From: Aselliscus stoliczkanus
Taxonomy: Eukaryota > Chordata > Mammalia > Chiroptera > Hipposideridae
Reading direction: 5' to 3'
Assembly (NCBI GenBank): GCA_033961575.1
Contig: CM066732.1
Span: 110,238,687-110,302,686, forward strand
Length of the DNA: 64,000 nucleotides
In this document: positions 37,670-47,890 of the stretch, piece by piece
Layout of the letters: each line of letters begins with the position of its first letter
Position numbering within the stretch: the first letter of the stretch is position 1
Made by a program: the position numbers and the translations under genes
Notes under the pieces: model-generated
Told to the model about the DNA's origin: nothing
Seen by the model: only the letters and a program-made list of their open reading frames with translations
Databases searched by the model: none

Positions 37670-38115
37670 TTTTTTTTTTTTTTAAAGATTTTATTGGGGA
37701 ATTGGCGGAGGGGAACAGCGTTGGGGAATCGGGGAAGGGGAACAGACAAGCTGCTGTCATTTTGTTCTTTAGTCTAGTTGCGGAGGATGTTGCTTCACTG
37801 TTGGTATCGTCATTGAGCTCCTCCCGGATGAGGCAGATCGGTCGCCGGCCTCCGGATGTCGCTCACCGCGGCCATTGGCAGCTCACGCCGGCTGCCAGGC
37901 GCTCACGCTGGCTGCGGGCCACTCACTGTAGCCTATGGCAGCCCACTGCAGCAGGGGCGGCAGCCCACACCATCACCGGGGCTCGCACAGCCCAGCTCCA
38001 GGGGGAGCTGTTGTTAGCTGTAGAGGGCAGTGTCACCGGCCCCCACGTGGGATCCGAACCGGGGCTGCTGGCATCCCAAAACCAGCACTTAACCAATGCA
38101 CCACTCGGCCGGCCC
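37670..38115 (-). repeat. SINE family A, full length, minus
   Basis: Target duplication 'aagaatgtctttt'. Lies 31 bp from the previous SINE, in the same orientation. Confidence 0.92.
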
Positions 38116-38254
38116 AAGAATGTCTTTTCTTAAAGAATGTCTTTAACAGGGCCAGGTTACTCATATTTCTTTGCAATTAACTGGACACTCCATGGAGATC
38201 CACTCTCAAATAGGAGTCCCTTTGGTGTTCCCTCCTAGCAGCCCAACACATTTT

Positions 38255-38945
38255 TTTTTATTTTGTGCTGCTACAGAGGGTCCATTCACCAGCTGGTTTG
38301 ATGGTCATGTCTAGGGCTCGAGTTCACACATCCTGGGGATGTCTATTCCTTCTGTCAGTTTCTTGAGCCCAAATTCAGCTTGGCCTAGGGGTTGTCCTAG
38401 TGTTGTCCATCCCTTCCAAATATAGGGACAGATCTGTGTACCTGAAGTAGGTTCCCTTGTCAGTCCCTGAGTTAGAATTTGTGTGCATTAGATCAGTTCA
38501 TGGAGGGCAGGCAGTGGAAACTAAGGTAGGGTACATGCATATGAAGCCCAAGGGCTGTAATGCGGCCCATTCCACCCTGTCTGTGTACCCGAGAAACACA
38601 GGGCCGGAAGCTGATGTAGGCATCGGGGAGGGCCAAGGTTGGCCAATGGAGGCAGCACTGGTGATGTCCCCAATTCTCTGCTTGTTTTGAAGGTAGCACT
38701 TGAGGTCAGAGCAAGCACTTTTACCATAGTAATTGTCAGAAAACAGGCGCAGAGCATGGATCTGCTGATACAGAAAGAGTGGACAAGTGCATCTCCTGGC
38801 CAGCACCCACTGAGGTTGGGGCTGGCACTTACAAGCCCTGCAGACAGGTTTCAGAAATGTTTCCATGCAGGAAAAACAGCCAAATTCAGGGCCCAGCCTT
38901 GCCCACCCATGCCACTGCCATCCTCATCCTCAATCACCTGTTTAA
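38255..38945 (-). pseudogene. Possible processed retrocopy, parent not identified
   Basis: Read on the minus strand this block ends in 'gcagcacaaaataaaaaaaa', a polyadenylation-like signal merging into an A run (plus-strand T run at about 38250-38262). Upstream of it lies a relatively long open frame, 38866 to 38498, of 122 codons, cysteine-rich at its start (VCRACKCQPQPQWVLARRC) and followed by CPLFLYQQIHALRLFSD. The GC content and coding-like composition differ from the flanking AT-rich L1 and SINE DNA. These are the marks of a retrocopied mRNA, but I do not recognise the parent, see no intron comparison, and found no clear target duplication. It could also be an unusual unique segment. Confidence 0.35.
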
Positions 38946-40787
38946 ATTAGGTAAAAATTAAAAATTTAATTGATGGCAGAATCGTGCCTGCATTTATTAT
39001 ATTGTCCTATTGTGCTTTAGAGTTTGACATTCAAACTTTGGCTATAAATTACTTATTTGATTTATCAAAAAATATTTAGTTATTGTTAACGTTCCTGGAT
39101 ATACCTTTTTTTTTTTTAACGTGGAGAAGAGGGAGTACAAAGAATTTTACTGTTTTTTTTTCCCCTCCCAGATTAGATTAGTTACAGGTGTTACTTCTTA
39201 ATCTTGTTCTATGGAGATAAACACCTAAGCTCTTAACAGATGCAATGACAAACTTTTTTTTTTTTTTATTGAGTTATAATTAAGATAACATATTTGTTTC
39301 AAGTGTACAACATTGATTCAGTATATGTATGGTCACACATATTCTCCCAATAAATGCCCAGAAATGGAATTACAGGAGCATATGGTAATTCTACTTGTAA
39401 TTTTCTGAGAAACCTCCAAATTGCTTTCCAATTTACATTCCCACCAACAGTATACAAAGGTTCCCTTTTCTCTACATCCTCAAAAACATTTATTTCCTTT
39501 TCTTTTTTAACCTTTTGACCTTCTTTACCCATTTCTCCAACCCTCCCCCACACCTCACCTCTAGCAACCACTAATCTGTTCTCAGTATCTATGAGCTTGG
39601 TATTTGGGTTTTTTGTTTTGTTTTGTTTTGTTTTTTTAAAGATTCCACATATAAGAGAGATCATATAGTATTTCTCTTTCTCTGTCTGACTAATTTCACT
39701 TAGCATAATGCCCTCAAAGTGCATTCGTATTGTCACAAATGGCAAGATTTCATTCTCCTAGAGGTTGCATAATATTTCATTGTATACACATACAACAATT
39801 TCTTTATCCAGTTATCCATTGATGGGCACTTAGGTTGTTTCCATATCTTGGCTATTGTAAATAATGCTGCTGTGAACATGGGAGTCCATATATCTTTTTA
39901 AATTAGTGTTTTAAGTTTTTCTGGATAAATTCCAAGAAGTGAAATTTCTAGATTATTTAAGTTTTATTTTTAATTTTTTTGAGGAGCCTCCACACTGTTT
40001 CCATAGTGGCTGCACCAATTTACACTCCCAACCAACAGTGCACAGGGTTCCCTTTTCTCCACACCCTCCTCGCCAACCCTTGTTCTCTTTGATAATAGGT
40101 ATGAGGTGACATCTCATTGTGGTTTCGATTGGCATTTATTTCCATGATGATTAATGATGTGGAACATCTTTTCACGTACCTGTTGGCCATCTGTATCTAT
40201 TCTTTGGAAAAATATCTATTCAAATCCTCTGTTCATTTTTTAATCAAATTTTGTCTGGATTTTTTTTTCTGTTGAGTTGTATGAGCTCTTCCTATATATT
40301 CTCAATATTAGCCCCTTATCAGATATATGATTTGAAATATTTTCTCCCATTCCATAGGTTGCCTCTTTATTTTGTGGATGGTTTCCTTTGCTGTGCATAA
40401 TCTTGTTAGTTTGATATAGTTCCACTTGTATCTTTTTACTTTTGTTGCCTTTCCTTTTGGTGTCAATTTCAGAAAATCATTTCCAAAAATGATGTCAAGG
40501 AGCTTATCACCCATGTTTTCTTATGGGAGTTTTGTGGATTCAGGTCTTACATTCAAGTCTTCATTTTGTGTTAATTTTTGTGTATAGTGTAACACAGTGG
40601 TTAGTTTCATCCTTTTGCATGTAGCTGTCCAGTTTTCCAAAGTCATTTTTTGAAGGGACTGTCCTTTCCCCGTTGTATATTCTTGGCCCCTTTGTCATAA
40701 ATTAATCGACCACATATGCATGAGTTTATTTCTTAGCTCTCAATTCTGTCCCATTGATCTGTGTCTGTTTTTATTGCAGCATGATAC

Positions 40788-40878
40788 TGTTTTGGTATAA
40801 AAAAACTTTGTATAAAACTTTGGTATAAAAAAACTTTGGTATAAAAAAACTTCGGTATAAAAAAAACTTTGGTAAAAG
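40788..40878. repeat. Short tandem repeat of a 16-18 bp unit
   Basis: About five copies of 'actttggtataaaaaa' with small length changes, at the junction between the outer L1 and the nested L1 3' end. Confidence 0.85.
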
Positions 40879-41146
40879 TTTTTTAAGACTTTCATTAAAA
40901 ATATAGCTAACATACAGTATTATGTTATAATCATTTCAGGTGTACACCATAGTTATTCAACATTTACATACCTAGAGAAGTGATCATCATAAGTCCAGCA
41001 ACCATCTAACACTGTACCACGTTATCACAATATTATTGACTATATCCCCTATGCTGTACATTACATCTCCATGACTTATTTGTTTTATACCTGGAAATTT
41101 GGACCTCTTATTCCTCTACACCTTTTCCCCACCTTTTAATTTTTCT

Positions 41147-41579
41147 TTTTAAAGATTTTATTGGGGAATTGGGGGCGGGAAACAGTGCTGGGGAACCGGG
41201 GAAGGGGAACAGACAAGTTGTTGTCCCTTTGCTCTTCAGTCTAGTTGTGGAGGACATCGCTTCACTGGCCCATGTTGGTATTTCATTGCACTCTTCTCAG
41301 GTGAGGCAGATCGGTTGCCAGCCTTTGGACAGCCGCTCATAGCAGCTCTTGGCAGCTCACACTGGCTGCCAGCCACTCACTGTAGCCTATGGCAGCCCCA
41401 CTGCAGCAGGACTGCAGCTATGTCATCCCAGGGACTTACAGCAGCCTAGCTCCAGGTGGAGCTGTTGTTCACCATCTTAGCTGTAGAGGGCAGTGTCACT
41501 GGCCCTCATATGTGGGATCCGAATCGGGACCGCTGGCATCCCAAGTCAGCTCTCAACCAATGTGCCACTTGGCCGGCCC
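41147..41579 (-). repeat. SINE family A, older subfamily, minus
   Basis: Target duplication 'taatttttc'. Nested inside the inner L1 3' end. Confidence 0.88.
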
Positions 41580-42387
41580 TAATTTTTCAATTACAGTTGA
41601 CATTCAATATTATTTTGTATTAATTTCAGGTGTACAGCATAGTGGTTAGACACATGTAATTTAGGAAGTGATCCCCCTGACTAGTCTAGTACTCACCTGA
41701 CACTATACATAGTTATTTCCGTATTATTGACTATATTCTCTATGCTTTACTTTACATCCCCATAACTATTTTTAACTACCATACTGTTTTGATTGTGGTT
41801 TTATAGTATAGTTTGATATCAGGGAGAGTGATAACACCTATTTTGTTCTTTCTCAGGATTTCTTTGGCTGTTTGGGGTCTTTTGTGGTTCCATATGAATT
41901 TTAGGATTAGTTCTAATTCTAAGAAGAATGCCATTTATATTGGGTTAGAAAACTCATGATGTATTTTTTCTATGTTTTCATTACAAAAACGCATCTTGAC
42001 TTTTCCGACAACCCAATATTTTAACAGGAATTGCACTGAATCTGTCTATTACTTTAGGTAGTAAGGACATTTTAACAATATTAATCCTTCTAATCCATGA
42101 GCAAGGTATATCCTTCCATTTATTTGTATCTTGTTCAATTTCTTTCTTCAATGCCTTCTAGTTTCCAAAGTAGAGGTTTTTCACCTCTTTGGTTAATTTT
42201 ATCCCTAAGTATTTTATACTTTTTGATGCAATTGTAAATGGAATTTTTTTCTTAATTATTTCTTCTGATTGTTTATTATTGGTGTATAGAAATGCAACAG
42301 ATTTCTGTATATTGATTCTGTATCCTGCAACTTTACTGAAGTCATATATTAGTTCTATTAGTTTTTTTGTGGAGTCTTTAGGGTTTT

Positions 42388-42506
42388 TTGTTTGTTTGTT
42401 TTGTTTTGTTTTGAGGGCAGTGTCACTGGCCCTCATATGTGGGATCCGAACCAGGGCCGCTGGCTTCCCAAGCCAGAGCTTAACCACTGTGCCACTCGGC
42501 CGGCCC
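42388..42506 (-). repeat. SINE family D, minus
   Basis: Tail (TTTG)n, head end ggccggccc. Target duplication 'tttagggtttttt'. Inserted in the L1 ORF2. Confidence 0.9.
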
Positions 42507-42746
42507 TTTAGGGTTTTTTATATATAGTATCATGTTATCTGCAAATAATGAGAGTTTACTTCTTCCTTTATAATTTAGATGCCTTCTATTTCCTTGTCTT
42601 GTCTGATTGCTGTGACTAGGACTTCCAATACTATGTTGAATAGAAATGGTGATAGTAGGCATCCTTGTCTTGTTCCTGATCTTAGACAAAAGGCTTTCAG
42701 CTTTACACCATTGAGTATGATATTAGGTGTGGCCTTTATAATATTG

Positions 42747-42752
42747 AGAGAT
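42747..42752. repeat. Provirus target-site duplication, left copy (agagat)
   Basis: The bases agagat directly precede the LTR and recur at 51673-51678. The joined flank reads as continuous L1 with a single agagat, so this is the integration site. Confidence 0.93.
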
Positions 42753-43197
42753 TGCCCCGACCGGCGGGGCATTCAACAGGGGCCGAGGGGCAGCCTTCTG
42801 AAAGGAGAAAATAGGAGGCGCGAAGAAATGGAGGCAAGACAGGGTTCTGATCAAGCCTCGTTTATTGAAGAACAGGAGGGGGCTTATATAGTCAAGGAAC
42901 TGGAAGGGGAGGGAAGGAATGTAAAGGCGGGAGTTGCCAATAGCAACGGGACTAGAAGGGGAGGAGGAATACGCAAAGGCGGGAGTTGCCAATAGCAACG
43001 GGACTAGTGGGGGAGGTAAAAAGAAAAAAGAAAATGGAAGTACCGAAAGGAGGAAGCACTATGGCTGTAGGGGGTAACCTTATAGGGCTCTGCTGATCAG
43101 AATGTGTTTGTTTAGACTCTGAGCCAAGGTTTGTTTAGACTCTGAGCCAATTACCTGTATGCAGTTGGGGAAAGTTCCTCATGCTCAGGCCCCAGCA
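42753..43197 (-). mobile_element. Provirus 3' LTR (445 bp)
   Basis: Bounded by TG...CA. Read on the minus strand it carries, in order, two tandem 22-bp repeats, two 33-bp repeats with CCAAT/X-box-like cores (42975-43007 and 42923-42955), TATATAAG (42883-42890) and AATAAA (42861-42866). It differs from the 5' LTR only around 43166-43175 by one substitution and one single-base indel. It can act as terminator and, in principle, as promoter for flanking host DNA to the left. Confidence 0.95.
42861..42866 (-). terminator. LTR polyadenylation signal AATAAA (3' LTR)
   Basis: AATAAA on the minus strand, 17 bp downstream of the TATA box. In betaretroviruses with a very short R region the signal lies this close to the cap site; the equivalent in the other LTR is 51335-51340. 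Confidence 0.8.
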
Positions 43198-43209
43198 TCT
43201 CCTCCCTCT
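43198..43209 (-). promoter_or_regulatory. Polypurine tract
   Basis: Minus strand AGAGGGAGGAGA directly abuts the TG of the 3' LTR. This is the expected position of the plus-strand DNA primer. Confidence 0.85.
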
Positions 43210-43489
43210 GTGTTTTAGAGGGTGGGCCTTAACCGAGTGGGAAAACAGTGGCCTGATTCCTCCCCAGGGGTCCGGCAGGGCCGAAAACCTTTGATGCCCT
43301 TGGTACCTTTTGTGGGAGGAAAGGCAGGGCAGAGAATATGAAAGGGTACCAACCTTTATGCAAATCAGGCATGTAATCAGGGAGATCTGAAGTTGGGTCT
43401 GTAAGGACCCTCCCTTGCAGTACTCAATAGCTGCAGCCAACTCGGTGCCCAGGGCTCGGAGGCCGGCATGTCTTCAGCCCACATGCCAT
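43210..43489 (-). promoter_or_regulatory. env-to-LTR untranslated interval; candidate RNA export element
   Basis: The 280 bases between the env stop and the polypurine tract have no open frame of note. Type-D retroviruses keep a constitutive transport element at this position, which binds the host NXF1/TAP exporter. Here I see an AAGACA motif on the minus strand near 43460 and an inverted repeat, ttggtacc/ggtaccaa at 43300-43307 and 43345-43352, able to form a hairpin. These are suggestive only; the classical duplicated internal loops are not obvious. Confidence 0.4.
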
Positions 43490-45277
43490 CTAGATATCAA
43501 TATATCGGGGGCCTGGCTTGGGAGGTCCTTGTTCCTCGGTGTCTGCCATAGCCAACCGATGGTAATGAACATGAATGGGTTTGGCCAGAATGTTATCAAT
43601 CTGCTGTTTGATAAAATTTGTCAGCGTTTTCCATGCCCAAGGCCCGAAGGAAAGAATTAGGAGCAGTCCTAAAAGGGGGCTGAGAATAGGGAGGAGGTAA
43701 GGCAAGAGACCGTGAAACCCGGTCAGGAAGGGGTTTTCAAGGAGTTGTTTTTTGCGTTGGAGCAGGTCGTCCTGGAGCTTCTTGACCTTATCTCGGACTA
43801 TGCCGGACTTGTTAGCGTAGAAGCAGCATCGTTCCTGCAGGGTCAAACAGATTCCCCCCTGTTCTGCAGTTAAAAGGTCAAGTCCCCGTCTGTTTTGCAA
43901 AACTACCTCAGCTAGTGAGTCAATTTGGTCCTGGAGATCACTAATGGTGCCAGACAGGGTGGTAACATCCTCAATAAGCTGGAGAGAGAGCTTTTGATAA
44001 GTGTGGATGGCTATTCCCGTACCAGTGGCGCCGGCCGCCATGGCCGTGGTAATGCCCAGCCCTGCCATGAGGGGGATAAATTGGAGGGCTCGCTTTGAGC
44101 GTCCTGGGAATAGATCAAGGGCCGGTACAGGGACCGGCTGGTCTCCAGGCAGAATGTCAATGTCAGGTAGGAGGAGGGCCTGGGCACAGAGACCAGACCA
44201 GTTAGCGGGGAGAGCCGTGAAAGCCAGGCTGTTGCCACAGACAAAAACGTGCCGAGGGCCGGGACAAGCGGGGGAGGTAGAATTGATGATGGAGGTGCAA
44301 TTTAAAGAAAAGAAACCAACATCAAGGGTGTCATTACTGGTGACGTTGGAAAACAGGCATGGACCATAGACCAAGCCCATGGGTTGAGTTCGGAAAGGGG
44401 ATGAAATATTGCAGTTTGAGGAGTTAAAAGAGGGCTTGGACAAGTTACTAGGAAGGGCAAGGGGTATGGGAATCCCCATAGCTATGCATAGCCAGCAGTC
44501 CTGAGCCAGAGTAGGGTTACTGTTATTTAAAGCCTGTAGCGTGGAGTTGAGGATGGACATGGTGTTAAAGTCTAAGTCAGTGGGCTTATGTTTTGGGAGA
44601 ATTAAGGGGTGATACGCAAGGGACGGAAAGTGGGCGGCAGCAAGTTCTTCTAGGCGTTTTTCGACCAGGATTTGTCTTACTTGGTCAGAGGGGCCTCCTC
44701 CATCCGACAAGTGGATAGGGGGGCGTTGGGGCCAGCAGACAGTGTCTCCCACCTTTTTATTATGTCCGCAGCCGGCCTGACTGCGGTGAGAGACTCCCGA
44801 GGGGCTGGTGTAGTCGCCTTCACCCCCCGTGGATCCCCGAAAAAGACGGGTCAGGATGGCTGTAAAATAAGTGACATTGTGTAACGTACATGTCTGTGCT
44901 GTAGCATAACAGGTACTATGGACGATTTGAGGGAGCGAGGCCCCAGCAGTGGTACAGGCCGTTGGGCAGGGACCAGGGCGGCCTCCGACGCTAGGGATGA
45001 CTGTGGGCTTGGGGACACAAACCCATCGGAAAGAGCTTGTATAGCCTCCGGTGACAGAGGGTTGTGACAATAGGTAGGCCAACTTAGAGCCACAGTCACT
45101 GTGAGTAAAGGAGGCACCAAGACCGTGGATGGTGCTGGTGGTACCGCCTCCACAGTCGCATGGCTTGCCGGCTAATTGTCGGTAGAGTTTTTCTCTGGAC
45201 ACAGGGGGGCCGAAACCCGCAGACACATATGAAGGCAGCAGGAGCGAGGATCCCAAAAGGAGGGTCAGGAGTAGCAT
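43490..45277 (-). CDS. env: Intact retroviral envelope glycoprotein (595 aa, RDR/type-D group)
   Basis: The Env precursor would mediate receptor binding and membrane fusion. The frame opens at ATG 45277 with a hydrophobic signal peptide (about residues 1-20) and runs unbroken to the stop. Visible in order: SDGGGPSDQVR at 191-201, matching the motif linked to the ASCT2 (SLC1A5) receptor in this group; CWLC at 261-264 for the SU-TM disulfide; RSKR at 393-396, a furin site; a glycine/alanine-rich fusion peptide at about 400-423; heptad region; an immunosuppressive-type segment at about 460-476 (LQNRRGLDLLTAEQGGI); C-X6-CC at 477-485; a membrane span at about 524-548; and a tail with YHRL at 572-575. 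About eleven N-glycosylation sequons are present. The length is normal for the group. Env starts 36 bases after the pol stop and would be expressed from a spliced mRNA. Receptor use is inferred, not shown. Confidence 0.95.
   Translation of the reverse strand: MLLLTLLLGSSLLLPSYVSAGFGPPVSREKLYRQLAGKPCDCGGGTTSTIHGLGASFTHSDCGSKLAYLLSQPSVTGGYTSSFRWVCVPKPTVIPSVGGRPGPCPTACTTAGASLPQIVHSTCYATAQTCTLHNVTYFTAILTRLFRGSTGGEGDYTSPSGVSHRSQAGCGHNKKVGDTVCWPQRPPIHLSDGGGPSDQVRQILVEKRLEELAAAHFPSLAYHPLILPKHKPTDLDFNTMSILNSTLQALNNSNPTLAQDCWLCIAMGIPIPLALPSNLSKPSFNSSNCNISSPFRTQPMGLVYGPCLFSNVTSNDTLDVGFFSLNCTSIINSTSPACPGPRHVFVCGNSLAFTALPANWSGLCAQALLLPDIDILPGDQPVPVPALDLFPGRSKRALQFIPLMAGLGITTAMAAGATGTGIAIHTYQKLSLQLIEDVTTLSGTISDLQDQIDSLAEVVLQNRRGLDLLTAEQGGICLTLQERCCFYANKSGIVRDKVKKLQDDLLQRKKQLLENPFLTGFHGLLPYLLPILSPLLGLLLILSFGPWAWKTLTNFIKQQIDNILAKPIHVHYHRLAMADTEEQGPPKPGPRYIDI
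44675..44707 (-). other. env: Env receptor-group motif SDGGGxxDxxR
   Basis: Residues 191-201 fit the pattern exactly. The motif is described in the literature for Envs of the RD114/type-D interference group, including human syncytin-1. Confidence 0.85.
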
Positions 45278-47337
45278 CTGTAAAGGGGGAGAGGGAGGAA
45301 GCGTCTCAGGGATCAGGTCCCTGGCGGTGGGGAGTTAGTGTTAGGGAGGTTGACAGGCTTAACTAGGCGAGCAGGCAACCAACGAGGGTTACATTCTTTG
45401 GTGTCATACACACAGGCAGATCCTCGTGCCCAGATAAGGACCGGGTCAGGCCCATTCCATATTGCAGTGAGGGGGTCTCGCCACATAACCCTGGCATATT
45501 GGTGTTTAGTTTTTGGTGCCAAAGACGGTCAGCGGCAGAGTTGCCCTGATCATCAAGTTGTAGGAAATTGAGCACAAATAGGGCGTGATGAAGGGTGTTA
45601 CGGTAAGAGCCTTTAGTGGGATAAGCTGTGGAAGCCTTGAGCTTGGACAAGGTGTTTTTTAAGGTTTGATGCGCTCGTTCGACGATTCCCTGCCCCTGGG
45701 GGTTGTAAGGGATGCCAGTGACATGGCAGATCTGAAATTGACCACAGAATTGTTTAAAAGCCTGGGAAGTATACCCGGGGCCATTGTCAGTCTTTATTTT
45801 TTGTGGTTTTCCCATCACCGTGAGGCATTGAAGGACATGAGCTATAACATTTTTTGTGGCTTCCCCCGTATGAAGGCTAGCGAAAATGAAACCACTGTAA
45901 GTGTCAATAGTGACATGAACATATTTTAAGGACCCGAACTCCGGGATGTGGGTAACGTCCATCTGCCAGATTTCGTTGGCGATAATCCCCCGGGGATTGA
46001 CCCCTAAATGGGGTGTGGGCAGGAGGGTAACGCATCCTGGGCAGGCTTTGACTATTTCTCTAGCTTGATCCCTGGTGATTTTGTATAGGAGGCGAAGCGT
46101 GCGGGCATTAAGATGGTGGAGCGCGTGACTTTGTTGAGCCCTTGTCAGAGGGTCAGCTAGGACTGGAAGGGCAAGACGGGTGTTGGCGTCTGCGAGGGCA
46201 TTGCCCTGAGCCAGTGGGCCAGGAAGGTCTGAATGGGCCCGCAGATGGCCGATAAAAAAGGGGTGGTGGCGTTTGGTGATAAGCTGTTGGAGCTCGCAGA
46301 AAAGAGGGACAGCGTTGCTGGAGGGTTTGATGTGGGGTACAGTTTCCAGAAGGGGCAGGGAAAAAGCAATGTAGGCACTGTCTGTATACAAGTTAAATGG
46401 GGTATCTTGTAGCTGAGTAAAGACTTGTAGTATGGCGAACAATTCTACGAGCTGCGCAGAATGATAGGGGGAGGGAACGGTAAAGGCTTGATTATTGATA
46501 ATGTATGCAGCCCTGCCTCCGGAGGAGCCATCAGTGAAAACCAGGGCGGCCGCCGGCAGGGGCTTGGAGCTTGTCACCTTAGGAAAGATAAAAGGGTGTA
46601 GCCGGGTGAACTGGAGTAGCCTATCTGCAGGGTAGTGATTGTCTATGTCCCCCAGGAAGGAGGAAAGAACCACTGGCCAGTCATTTTCGTTTTGCATGAG
46701 CCACTGAATTTGGGTCTTAGTATAAGGGAGAATGATTTTGTCAGGATCTTTTCCAAAATGTTGTCGGCTTTTTCTCTTCCTAATTGGATGATGTTAGCCG
46801 TCAGGGTGTAGTATGTGGTGAGAACCTTGTTGGGTGAGGAGGGCAGATGGACCCAGAGCAGGGGGCTCCTTGCCATAGTACTGCTGTGGGCGTATGGGGA
46901 GTGGCACAGACAACCAGGGAGAACGACTGGTGATAGGATATACATGTGATTTGTTGATTTTCAATAGCCGACTGGATTAGTTGAAGGGACTGTTGAGCCT
47001 CTCGAGTGAAATATCGGGGGGAGAGAGGGTCCGAATCGCCCTGGAGAAGGTCAAATAGGGGCTTTAATTGTGCTGTAGTTAGCTTAAGGTATGGCCTAAG
47101 CCAGTTGACGTCCCCCAGAAATTTTTGGAAATCATTAAGGGTATGTAGGTGAGATGTCTTTAATTGGATTTTTTGTGTGGTAATAGAGTTAGCGCGAAGC
47201 TCAAAGCCAAGGTAATAATAAGGGTCTGTTTGTTGGATTTTATTAGGGGCTATTTGAAGACCAAGCTGGGCAAGGTTTTTGGTGAGTTCCGCGGTACATT
47301 GAAGAACTTTATCTTGGGACGAACCAGCCAGGAGAAT

Positions 47338-47349
47338 ATCGTCCATATA
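47338..47349 (-). other. pol: Reverse transcriptase YMDD active site
   Basis: Minus strand encodes YMDD within IHYMDDILLAG. The two aspartates bind the catalytic metals in all known retroviral RTs. Confidence 0.95.
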
Positions 47350-47890
47350 ATGGATGATATAGATATAAGGCCATCGGGCGCGGAGAGGGTCTATTGCTTG
47401 AGCCACGAATTTTTGACACAGTGTGGGGCTGTTAGCCATACCTTGAGGAAGGACTTTCCACTGATAACGGGGCATGGGCCCTTTAAAGTTAACGACCGGG
47501 AGACTAAAGGCAAACCGTTCCCTATCTAAAGGATGAAGGGGGATGGTGAAAAAGCAATCCTTGAGGTCGATAATAATCTTTGAAAAGTCTGCTGGGATGG
47601 CAATGGGGAGGGGAGACCTGGTTGAAGGGCCCCCATGGAAAACATGGTTTTGTTTACCTCACGGAGATCCTGGAGAAGCCTCCAGGTTCCAGTTTTTTTC
47701 TTAATCACAAAGATAGGGGTATTCCACGGAGAGGTGGTAGGTTCAAGGTGGCCGGCCTTTAGCTGTTCCTGTACTAACTGCGTGGCGGCCGCGAGCTTTT
47801 CTGAGGTAAGTGGCCATTGATTTACCCATACAGGTTCATCCGATTTCCATCTTATTTTGTCTGCATGGGGTACAGGGAAGTCAATGGCCA

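Larger units (their letters stand above)
39245..42752 (-). repeat. Antisense L1 (3' end and ORF2), host of the provirus
   Basis: The plus strand reads as the reverse complement of L1 from its 3' end ('attgagttataattaagata') through conserved text such as 'tccattgatgggcacttagg', 'ttgctgtgcataatcttgtt' and 'ctttggctgtttggggtctt' into the RT-coding part. The minus strand near 42575-42750 still encodes [15 protein letters not shown], the L1 RT signature. A second truncated L1 3' end is nested at about 40880-41770. The element is broken at 42752 by the provirus and resumes at 51673. Confidence 0.85.

Noticed and set aside
42753..43197. Unit at the left end as an independent solo LTR
   Set aside because: Its twin at 51227-51672 and the shared agagat duplication show both belong to one provirus.
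44001..44369. Plus-strand open frames opposite env and gag as antisense genes
   Set aside because: They mirror the coding strand, lack motifs, and have no promoter evidence; antisense retroviral genes cannot be claimed from this.
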